Assembly: GCF_002399615.1 (NCBI RefSeq)
Contig: NZ_DHDZ01000042.1
Coordinates: 1 to 13,768, forward strand
From: Pedobacter sp. UBA4863
GTDB lineage: Bacteria > Bacteroidota > Bacteroidia > Sphingobacteriales > Sphingobacteriaceae
Reading direction: 5' to 3'
DNA: 13,768 bases
Below the pieces are notes generated by a model. It worked only from the letters and a program-made list of their open reading frames with translations. It was not told the DNA's origin and did no database searches. Of this stretch, positions 1-5,549 are shown piece after piece (the stretch's first letter is position 1; each line of letters opens with the position of its first letter). The position numbers and the translations under genes were made by a program.

Positions 1-466
1 CTTATTTATAATGCACTACGGGTTAAGAAAGTATTATTCTCCTATTGCATCTGTCGAAAAAAAATAGTTCTACAACACAGAGTATATTTAAATCACATCA
101 AATAGCTTTCTAGAGTATTACGTCAGCAACCCCTGTCTTACCTTGTTTTAATTCGGATGGTCAATCTATCATCTTATTTTATGCTTAATTCTATCTTCTG
201 ATTGACCTGCTGCCAAGATTGGTGGTTTAAGATTATAATTTTGTAGTCAACAAAAACAATTCACCTTAACAAACGAGTGGCATTTATGTTTAGGTATAGA
301 AACCCAAGGCTATATCACGTAAAAAAACAAAAAATTGAAAATAAGCAAAGTCGATAAATTAATACCTTTTGTACCCCTCGATACAGACTAAGCCTATATT
401 GTGGCAAAAATTGATAACACACAAGCTATTTCTTAAATTATTAATTCACTTAATTTATAAAATTAA
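1..466. other. AT-rich non-coding stretch
   Basis: I see no convincing open reading frame, RNA gene or strong hairpin on either strand here. It is AT-rich intergenic DNA leading into the cold-shock gene promoter. Confidence 0.5.
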
Positions 467-496
467 TTGAATTTCAATAAATTATAACTAAATTTA
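467..496 (+). promoter_or_regulatory. candidate Bacteroidota-type promoter of the cold-shock gene
   Basis: TTG at 467-469 is followed after 19 nt by TAAATTTA at 489-496, one base off the Bacteroidota -7 consensus TAnnTTTG. Transcription would start around 500, giving a short leader before the ATG at 518. The region is very AT-rich, so a chance match is possible. Confidence 0.35.
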
Positions 497-517
497 CAGC
501 TTATTAAAAAATATATA

Positions 518-709
518 ATGCAACAAGGAACAGTAAAGTTTTTCAATGAAACCAAAGGTTTCGGATTTATCACCCCATTGAACGGTGACAGCGAGATTTT
601 TGTACACATCTCTGGCCTTATTGATGAAATTCGCGAGAACGACACAGTAAGTTATGATGTGGAACAGGGCAGAAAAGGCCTGAACGCAATAAATGTTAAG
701 ATAGATTAA
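518..709 (+). CDS. cold-shock domain protein (CspA family)
   Basis: A 63-residue single cold-shock domain, slightly shorter than the usual 65-70. It begins GTVKFFNETKGFGFI and contains the RNP1 motif KGFGFI (residues 13-18) and RNP2-like IFVHIS (27-32), the aromatic patches that bind single-stranded RNA or DNA. The family acts in the cytoplasm as RNA chaperones or antiterminators, melting secondary structure in mRNA. The ATG at 518 is the natural start because the domain begins three residues later. It stands alone: its own terminator follows within 30 bases and a weak promoter candidate lies about 20 bases upstream. Whether it is cold-inducible or constitutive cannot be told from the sequence. 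The family call is secure; the paralogue is not, so no gene symbol is given. Confidence 0.95.
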   Translation: MQQGTVKFFNETKGFGFITPLNGDSEIFVHISGLIDEIRENDTVSYDVEQGRKGLNAINVKID

Positions 710-733
710 GTATTTCCTTCTTATAGTTGAGAG

Positions 734-761
734 CATCCGCCAGTGGCGGATGTTTTTTTTT
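734..761 (+). terminator. Rho-independent terminator of the cold-shock gene
   Basis: Perfect 8-bp GC-rich stem CATCCGCC (734-741) / GGCGGATG (745-752) with loop AGT, followed directly by nine T residues (753-761). It lies 25 bases past the stop codon of the cold-shock gene. Confidence 0.93.
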
Positions 762-966
762 ACTCCGGCCCCAGACCACCTAGTGTTTTCCGTCGATGCG
801 CTTTAGCGTTAAACACTCGCCAGAGCTACTTAAATCAAATATTCCCCTCCTATGGCACCTAACAAATTGTTTTATATCACCTACTGCATGTAAATAACAT
901 TGAATTACTAACAATGCTCATGGCAAGTAAGCAGACATCCTCTTATTTAGATAATTATTGACCAAT
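762..966. other. intergenic spacer
   Basis: No gene seen. The one structure noted is a 7-bp inverted repeat AGTGTTT (782-788) / AAACACT (811-817) with a 22-nt loop and no T tract. The rest is AT-rich and leads into the promoter of the next module. Confidence 0.4.
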
Positions 967-991
967 ATATAACGAATATTAGTTATATTTG
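958..991 (+). promoter_or_regulatory. promoter of the nucleotidyltransferase module
   Basis: TATATTTG at 984-991 is a perfect match to the Bacteroidota -7 element TAnnTTTG. TTG at 958-960 lies 23 nt upstream as a candidate -33 element, at the long end of accepted spacing. The -7 box ends only three bases before the ATG at 995, so transcription from it would start at or just after the start codon. That implies a leaderless message or a different promoter. Confidence 0.55.
967..988. promoter_or_regulatory. 22-bp palindrome, probable autoregulatory operator
   Basis: Arms ATATAACgAAT (967-977) and ATTaGTTATAT (978-988) are complementary except at one pair (974/981). The palindrome overlaps the -7 box and stops seven bases before the ATG. 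A dimeric repressor bound here would block the promoter, the usual arrangement for a self-regulating two-gene module. The binding protein is inferred, the leading candidate being the product of the gene that follows. Confidence 0.6.
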
Positions 992-994
992 TAT

Positions 995-1423
995 ATGAAA
1001 GCATCAATTGGCAATGAGAAAAGAGTTATTGTGGTCTTTTGGAAGAAAAGAGTTGACTCTCCTTTTGAAGTGTTTTCCAATCTTAAGAATTTTTGCTTAA
1101 GCTACATACAGTTTAATTATAATACCCTAAGTAATTATCTTAGCAAAGCTAAAATACCCTATGAAAACGAAGATGTTCGCATAGAGCGCAAAAGTATCAT
1201 TGCAAAGCCTAAGCTAATCAGTACTAAAGTTAGAGCCATAGCTCCAGTACTTAGACAGGTTCAAATGAAAAATGCTGATGACGAACAACATGATTTGGAG
1301 TATTGGCTAAGCAAGTCGTTAAAAGAACGGGCAGCTGCAGTTACTTTTATAATTTCACAATCATTAGCCAAAGGCCAACGAATGGATAAGACTAAACTGA
1401 TAAGAAGAAAAATTAGCCGATGA
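995..1423 (+). CDS. hypothetical partner (antitoxin-like) of a small nucleotidyltransferase
   Basis: A basic 142-residue protein from the ATG at 995; an in-frame TTG at 989 would add only two residues and lies inside the -7 box. Two segments are visible. Residues about 10-68 (KKRVDSPFEVFSNLKNFC... to IERKSI) include a helix-rich stretch, roughly 24-54, with LSNYLSKAK that could be a DNA-binding helix-turn-helix. Residues about 97-142 (EYWLSKSLKERAAAVTFII... then KGQRMDKTKLIRRK) resemble the small polypeptides encoded just before minimal nucleotidyltransferases in Bacteroidota. The stop overlaps the next start as ATGA, so the two are translationally coupled. A role as repressor and antitoxin is an inference from this layout and from the palindrome upstream. 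I do not recognise a named family and no enzyme motif is visible. Confidence 0.7.
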   Translation: MKASIGNEKRVIVVFWKKRVDSPFEVFSNLKNFCLSYIQFNYNTLSNYLSKAKIPYENEDVRIERKSIIAKPKLISTKVRAIAPVLRQVQMKNADDEQHDLEYWLSKSLKERAAAVTFIISQSLAKGQRMDKTKLIRRKISR

Positions 1424-1896
1424 CACTTGCAGAAGACTTTGAAGACTTTATTAAGCTACTCAACCTCCACCAAGTTGAATATATGGTTGTAGGCGGTTAT
1501 GCATTGGCATTTCATGGAAAGCCTCGCCATACCGGCGATCTTGATATATGGATTAATATAACTGAAAAAAATGCAGCACGAATGCTCAAAGTGGTTAATG
1601 ATTTTGGATTACAGTCTTTGGGTTTTAAGAAGAAAGACTTTTTAACCGAGGGACTAATCAGCCAAATTGGCTACCCTCCACTACGTATTGATATATTGAA
1701 TTTAATTGACGGGGTTGAATTTAATGAAGCTTTTTTAGACGTCCAGAAAATAGAACTAGAAAAGGATTTAGTTATCAATTATATAGGGCTTGGTGATTTT
1801 ATAAAAAACAAACAGGCTTCTGGCCGAATACAGGACCGCACTGATGTAAAAACGCTACAAAAACTGCAAAAATCTAAAAACAAGGAGAAACCCTGA
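1420..1896 (+). CDS. minimal nucleotidyltransferase (MNT-type, DUF6036-like), possible toxin
   Basis: A 158-residue protein with a stand-alone DNA polymerase beta-type nucleotidyltransferase fold. VVGGYALAFHG (23-33) carries the Gly-Gly signature, TGDLDIWI (38-45) carries the two metal-binding aspartates D40 and D42, and RIDIL (89-93) supplies the third, D91, so the catalytic triad is complete. The C-terminal KNKQASGRIQDRTDV segment is typical of this group. Such enzymes transfer a nucleotide to a target; several act as toxins that modify tRNA or are neutralised by a partner protein. The start ATG (1420-1422) overlaps the stop of the upstream gene. The true substrate cannot be read from sequence, and a role in resistance or RNA processing remains possible. 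No terminator is obvious after it. Confidence 0.85.
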   Translation: MTLAEDFEDFIKLLNLHQVEYMVVGGYALAFHGKPRHTGDLDIWINITEKNAARMLKVVNDFGLQSLGFKKKDFLTEGLISQIGYPPLRIDILNLIDGVEFNEAFLDVQKIELEKDLVINYIGLGDFIKNKQASGRIQDRTDVKTLQKLQKSKNKEKP

Positions 1897-2091
1897 CGGC
1901 TATTTTGTTTTGAATGAGCGCATAAAGGGAAAGTAAATACAAGAGCTTTGCTGTCTCTTTATATGTTTACACCAACAAGGCTCGAACCAAAACAGGCCTC
2001 TATTCGTAATTAGGATTAGTCACATTTGTAGAGATAATTAACGGATAAAATCGAAAAAACAGCTCTAATGCTATCATAATCCCCTAAAAGC
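1897..2091. other. intergenic stretch before the tRNA fragment
   Basis: No gene seen. An 11-nt match to the T-arm of the downstream tRNA fragment (GGCTCGAACCA at 1979-1989, same as 2140-2150) is present but isolated, so it is not called as a second tRNA piece. Confidence 0.4.
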
Positions 2092-2123
2092 AAAAAATCC
2101 CCACCTAAAAAGATGAGGATTTT
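2092..2123 (-). terminator. terminator downstream of the tRNA-Met 3' end
   Basis: On the minus strand a 12-bp stem, AAAATCCTCATC (2123-2112) with GGTGGGGATTTT (2105-2094), closes a 6-nt loop and runs into a T tract of six, four of them within the stem. Two of the pairs are G-T wobbles. It begins four bases after the tRNA 3' end, where a tRNA terminator would sit. Its survival suggests that this side is the original chromosomal flank. Confidence 0.75.
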
Positions 2124-2127
2124 GAAG

Positions 2128-2184
2128 TGGGCCCAGCTGGGCTCGAACCAGCGACCAAAAGATTATGAGTCTTCTACTCTAACC
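2128..2184 (-). tRNA. tRNA-Met(CAU) 3' fragment, probable att site
   Basis: Read on the minus strand, 57 nt match the back three quarters of an elongator tRNA-Met. From 5' to 3' these are: the end of the D-loop and stem (GGTTAGAG, 2184-2177), an anticodon arm with loop CTCATAA (anticodon CAT) closed by five pairs including one G-T, a T-arm GCTGG-TTCGAGC-CCAGC, the 3' acceptor strand TGGGCCC and discriminator A at 2128. CCA is not encoded. The expected 5' acceptor strand GGGCCCA and the first half of the D-arm are missing; upstream sequence does not pair. The gene is therefore not functional as it stands. A 3' tRNA copy is what a tyrosine-recombinase element leaves at one end after integrating into a tRNA gene. 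Confidence 0.8.
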
Positions 2185-2733
2185 GTCATACATGGGACAA
2201 AAATCTTCATTTCTGACTTACAGAAGCAATTTACGAACGATTTTTGAAACGGCAAAATTTTGCTCCGTAACATATTCGTAACGTTTTTTATATTTTTCAA
2301 AATTTCATATGAGACCATTTTTTCGTTGTAACAACTTTATCATTGCCAAAATATTTGACAATTTTCTTATTGTTAAATTCATCATTAAATTTCTTTGACT
2401 GGTCATCATGGTTTTAGTGAATCCGAACTATATAAAAATGACATTGCAATTATTTTCATGTTCTATAATTAGTTTTCAGTCTTATCTGCCCAACACACCG
2501 CTGAGCTTTTGTAAAAGAGCTGCATGTTTTTCTGTTTTTTTTCCTTCAGGTCTAACAAGAGATGAACCTTCCTTTTATAGATGGAAATTCACCAAATGGA
2601 TACCGGTCCCAAATTGGAGACGTATCTTCCATCAACAAAAAAGCTATAGTTAATTTCTCCGGGTGGATAAACCAGTGTAAAATGACCCCTCTCCACCATT
2701 CTAAAAAGCCCCCCTTAGCCAAGTCAGTTGTGA
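2185..2733. other. scarred stretch beside the tRNA fragment, no intact gene
   Basis: No intact gene seen. The first 200 bases are AT-rich with short repeats of the type CGTAAC(A/G) (2266-2272, 2277-2283), a palindrome GTTGTAACAAC (2325-2335) and GCAAAATTTTGC (2252-2263), which could be recombinase arm sites but are too short to be sure. From about 2480 to 2710 the minus strand holds short codon-like segments, for example one reading MVERGHFTLVYPPGEINY from 2699 and one ending KTEKHAALLQKLSGVLGR near 2490. They lie in different frames and are broken by stops, as in a decayed gene whose family I cannot name. Confidence 0.4.
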
Positions 2734-3174
2734 CAAAAGAACGTACTTAAAGAAACCGTAGTCGTAGTTAATGAACTAGACCTTTCGAGTAAAACTGCTA
2801 CATTAAATGGCACCTACGAACTACAAATAACCACACAACAAGCAGCAGATTTTGAGCTGAAAATAAGCAATAGCCAAGGCGACGAGGTGTTGGTGGGCTA
2901 CAACAAAATCAATAACAGCTTTTATGTAGACCGTACTAAATCTGGGATAGTAAATTTCGAGAAAAATTTTGCCAAACGAACTATAGCCCCACGTATAGCC
3001 AACGACAACAAAATCAGCTTAAAGTTATTACTCGATGCAACATCCGTAGAAGTGTTTGCCGATAATGGTTTAACAGCAATTACCAATCTGTTTTTTGCCA
3101 AACAACCACTAACGTACCTTTCCATAAAGACCAAAACTCCGCTCTCAGTTGAGAAAATAAGAAATTTGCGTTAA
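2734..3174 (+). pseudogene. C-terminal remnant of a GH32 levanase / fructan hydrolase
   Basis: About 146 codons are open in one frame up to TAA at 3172-3174, but stops at 2716 and 2731 cut the frame just upstream and no catalytic domain precedes it. The remnant corresponds to the C-terminal beta-sandwich of GH32 enzymes: LKETVVVNELDLSSKTATL near its start, then ADFELKISNSQGDEVLVGY, YVDRTKSG, APRIANDNKISLKLLLD and the hallmark SVEVFADNGLTAITNLFF. GH32 enzymes hydrolyse levan, inulin or sucrose, with the active site in an N-terminal five-bladed propeller that is entirely absent here. A shorter reading from GTG at 2887 is possible but would be an incomplete domain. The piece is best read as the tail of a gene cut by a rearrangement, and without the catalytic domain it cannot be an enzyme. 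Confidence 0.82.
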
Positions 3175-3180
3175 TTAACG

Positions 3181-3202
3181 TAGATTAACGTGAGTTTTGG
3201 AT
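3181..3202 (+). repeat. copy A of an ACGTGAGTTTTGG repeat
   Basis: TAGATTAACGTGAGTTTTGG at 3181-3200, followed by AT. The same 20 bases recur at 3361-3380, and a near-identical inverted copy lies at 3589-3610. It begins seven bases after the GH32 remnant stop. Confidence 0.7.
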
Positions 3203-3253
3203 GTTTTACTCTGTTTGTCAGACACTTAATTTATGACAACAAATAGAACTGCC

Positions 3254-3337
3254 GTCATCTCGACCGAAGCGGAGAGATCTTTTAACCAAATACACACTCA
3301 AAGATTTCTACACTCGCTTCGCTGCGGTCGAAATGAC
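3254..3337. repeat. REP-like inverted repeat
   Basis: The left arm starts GTCATCTCGACCGAAGCGGAG and runs to the T run near 3283. The right arm starts AAAGATTT at 3300 and ends GCGGTCGAAATGAC at 3337; the outer ends pair well with a few mismatches. GTCATTTCGACC-type palindromes are a common dispersed intergenic repeat in Sphingobacteriales and related genomes. No protein is encoded. Confidence 0.65.
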
Positions 3338-3344
3338 GAAGCAA

Positions 3345-3383
3345 GCCCCAAAAATCACGTTAGATTAACGTGAGTTTTGGGGC
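3345..3383. repeat. 18-bp hairpin containing copy B of the ACGTGAGTTTTGG repeat
   Basis: The left arm GCCCCAAAAATCACGTTA (3345-3362) and right arm TAACGTGAGTTTTGGGGC (3366-3383) pair at 17 of 18 positions around a GAT loop. The right arm is the core of copy A extended by GGC. There is no T tract, so it is a repeat rather than an ordinary terminator. Confidence 0.75.
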
Positions 3384-3462
3384 TTAATCTAGTCTAACAG
3401 ACCCTGAAATAAATTTGCTGCGCAGCTACTTCGTTGTCAGGGTGACGCTAAATGGGCGTTTC

Positions 3463-3520
3463 GTCATGCTGAATCTATTTTACTACGTAGCTTTCCGCTT
3501 TGCTACAGGTCAGCATCAGC
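3463..3520. repeat. second REP-like palindrome
   Basis: ATGCTGA (3466-3472) pairs with TCAGCAT (3510-3516), and nested inside GTAGC (3487-3491) pairs with GCTAC (3502-3506). The GTCATGCTGA outer end is a familiar start of dispersed palindromes in this phylum. No coding frame is supported here. Confidence 0.5.
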
Positions 3521-3588
3521 TTTTAGGCTAGTTTTAAACAATATTCTAAACCAATAGGATTATAAATTATTGATAGTTATATAATTAC

Positions 3589-3610
3589 ATCCAAAACTCA
3601 CGTTAGATTA
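3589..3610 (-). repeat. copy C (inverted) of the ACGTGAGTTTTGG repeat
   Basis: ATCCAAAACTCACGTTAGAT at 3589-3608 is the reverse complement of copy A over its core ATCCAAAACTCACGTTA. Copies A and C therefore face each other about 430 bases apart, with copy B between them. Confidence 0.7.
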
Positions 3611-3673
3611 TGAATATTTCCGACTGACTATCAGTTTTTTAGTATTAGCTACTTTGTTTTTTTTATTTAAGAG

Positions 3674-3710
3674 CCTCTCTCTGACCCCTCTGGGAGGCGG
3701 CAGAGAGAGG
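3674..3710. repeat. GC-rich hairpin
   Basis: CCTCTCTCTG (3674-3683) and CAGAGAGAGG (3701-3710) form a perfect 10-bp stem with a 17-nt loop. No T tract follows on the plus strand. It is another element of the repeat-filled spacer 3175-3778, which holds no gene. Confidence 0.55.
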
Positions 3711-3778
3711 AAATCTATACAGATAGTAGCATATAGTCCTAAAATTTACGTTATATTCCTTTCTTCATTGTAGCCTTA

Positions 3779-3836
3779 ATAAAAAAAGGGTGTCCAAAAA
3801 AGTTGCAGTCATTTCTAATAACCTTTTTAGACACCC
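3779..3836 (-). terminator. terminator at the end of the SusE/F-like gene
   Basis: On the minus strand GGGTGTCTAAAAAGGTT (3836-3820) pairs with AACTTTTTTGGACACCC (3804-3788) over 17 bp with two G-T wobbles. An uninterrupted T tract follows (A run at 3779-3787 on the plus strand). It lies about 60 bases past the stop of the SusE/F-like gene and would also end any transcript coming through from the GH97 gene. Confidence 0.85.
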
Positions 3837-3896
3837 TCTTCTAAAATCCAAATCCCAAATTCGAATTTAATTTCGGCAATTTCCGAATTTTATATG

Positions 3897-5183
3897 CTAT
3901 TGCTTAACAAAACGTACAAAGTTTTTGCTTACGCAATCGTTTACAACAATGGTATAATAGCCCGATGCTAGTGTTTTAACATTTAAAGTATTATCTGAAG
4001 CAAGTTTTGTAGAGATAACTTTCTGTCCGTTTATATTAAATACACTTACTTCTGCATTTTTTGCAATGTAATTAAAAGTAATGCGATCGGTGCTAGGATT
4101 TGGGTATACGCTAAGTTGCAAACCACCGTTATTGTTTACGCTGGCAATATCGCTATAGGTATATTTTCCATTAATATCTATTTGTTTTAAGCGATAGTAG
4201 GCAATTCCTTTTAACACGTTTTTATCCTCGAAAGTATATTGATGTGTGCCTGCTATATTTTTTGCCGGTATCGAGCCAATTGTTTCAAAAGATTTCGCAT
4301 CTATGCTTCTCTCCACACTAAACAACGATGTATTTACTTCGTTGGTGGTAAGCCAGTTTAAGGTAGCCTTACTCGCTAGTGCCTTATCTAATTTAGCTGA
4401 AAACGAAAGTAGATCTAAAGGCAATGGTCCTGTCTTTACAATTTGTACAGCAGGATTTACTCCTGCCAAATTTACCGTTACGGTATAAGCGCCTTCATCA
4501 CTTGCGCCTATATTCCATTGATAATCTGTATTGCCAGATAAAATATAGGCTGCCCCTGTTTCGTTCAAGGCTTGGCTATTGTTTAGGGGATGTATCCAAG
4601 TATGATTTCCCGCAAATGTAAGATTAGTAGCAATCTTAAAATTTCCCGCAACCAAATTTCCAGTCCAAGTAAATAATGCCGGGTTTCCCGCGTCAACTGT
4701 TAAACCTGTTGCATTATTCAAAACCCATCCGCCCGGTGTTGCATCTCCAACAAGGTATAGATTAGTGTAATAAGATACTTTTACAAAGCTGATGGTCATA
4801 CTTTCTACGTTAATGGTAATGTTGTAAATACCTTGGTCGGCAGCTTCTATTTTCCATTTTATTGTCAATTGCGCAACCGCTTGAAACAATATGTGCTGCA
4901 TTGGTAATCGATTGTCCATTATTTGTAGGCATAATCCAATCGCCATCGCACCAATCACCAACTACATTACTAGTGTGAATTTTTAAATCACCTGTTGTTA
5001 AATAGCCCGAATATGTAAAAATGTTATTGTTTGCTGTAGATTGTACCATTGGTACTCCCTGCGAAACCCAACCGGCTACCGTTGCATCACTACCAAACCT
5101 AGATAGGTATAACTAGCTGCTTTTACAGAAAATGCAGCTATTGTTTGCACTATAAGTGCAATAATGAATATTTTCTTGTTCAT
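3897..5183 (-). pseudogene. SusE/F-like glucan-binding secreted protein with T9SS tail, two frameshifts
   Basis: The apparent start is at 5183, with signal peptide MNKKIFIIALIVQTIAAFSVKA. That frame stops at once near 5075-5080, while the second frame (DATVAGWVSQG...) carries on from about 5097. It in turn gives way to a third frame in an AAAA run at 4857-4860, where removing one A restores IDNKWKIEAADQG. Joined up, the product has two tandem modules of about 105 residues matching SusE/SusF starch-binding repeats (the second begins LYLVGDATPGGW), then an Ig/Fn3-like stretch (PLDLLSFSAKL...YYRLKQIDINGKY) and a C-terminal type IX secretion sorting domain (LSVYPNPSTDRITFNY... to NFVRFVKQ). SusE/F proteins are normally lipoproteins that bind starch at the outer membrane; here no lipobox cysteine is seen and the T9SS tail would export it instead. 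Glucan binding is inferred. It follows GH97 on the same strand. The shifts could be real decay or sequencing error. Confidence 0.8.
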
Positions 5184-5315
5184 AACTTGTTTTTTATAGA
5201 ATGATTAGTGCTTAGTTAGCATTTTTGGCTTGTTACATTAATAGCCAATTAATAATGTTGTTTTTTGTAAATCTTTAACCGATGTTAACCTCCTTTCTTG
5301 TTTTTATGTTCATAA
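5184..5315. other. leader region upstream of the SusE/F-like gene
   Basis: AT-rich and without an open frame. No clear TAnnTTTG box is visible on the minus strand, so the gene may be read from further upstream. Confidence 0.35.
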
Positions 5316-5418
5316 AGGGTGTCTAAGAATTTATATCATGTTCACATAGTTGGCAAATTCGCTTGCAATTGCTTATAGCCTTCATTATGATATCCAAATC
5401 ACTTTTCTTAGACACCCT
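5316..5418. repeat. long inverted repeat AGGGTGTCTAAGAA
   Basis: AGGGTGTCTAAGAA (5316-5329) and TTCTTAGACACCCT (5405-5418) are perfect 14-bp arms around about 75 bases. The arm shares GGGTGTCTAA with the terminator stem at 3820-3836, so related palindromes lie on both sides of the SusE/F-like gene. No T tract follows the right arm. Confidence 0.75.
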
Positions 5419-5426
5419 CTGTAAGA

Positions 5427-5540
5427 AACTGTTTATATTTCATATTTATAATTACACGTTGGCGATGACACCAACGTAAACAGAATTTATTGTTGGCGTC
5501 ATCGCCAACAATAAGGTTGTATAGTCATTTTTAAACAGTT
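5427..5540. repeat. nested palindrome cluster after the GH97 gene
   Basis: The outer arms AACTGTTTA (5427-5435) and TAAACAGTT (5532-5540) enclose two hairpins. The first is ACGTTGG/CCAACGT (5456-5462 with 5471-5477). The second is a 12-bp stem TTATTGTTGGCG/CGCCAACAATAA (5487-5498 with 5503-5514) with a TCAT loop. In addition, GTTGGCGATGAC (5458-5469) is the exact complement of GTCATCGCCAAC (5498-5509), so the two hairpins and one long-range helix exclude each other. Confidence 0.7.
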
Positions 5541-5549
5541 CCTAAATTT

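Noticed and set aside
494..736. Minus-strand frames opposite the cold-shock gene
   Set aside because: They are shadows of a well-supported cold-shock domain gene and its terminator.
989..994. TTG start for the nucleotidyltransferase partner gene
   Set aside because: It adds only two residues and lies inside the TATATTTG promoter box; the ATG at 995 is better.
1979..1989. 11-nt match to the tRNA T-arm, possible second att repeat
   Set aside because: Only the T-loop motif is shared; neighbouring stem and acceptor bases do not match, so chance is more likely.
2408..2750. Plus-strand open frames of 62-81 codons
   Set aside because: Composition and residue patterns look random and match no family; they are antisense to a more protein-like but broken minus-strand remnant.
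3175..3780. CRISPR array
   Set aside because: Repeats are few, differ in orientation and spacing, and are palindromic intergenic elements; there are no regular spacers or cas genes.
5487..5514. Terminator after the GH97 gene
   Set aside because: The stem is strong but no T tract follows on the minus strand, so ordinary Rho-independent termination is not supported.
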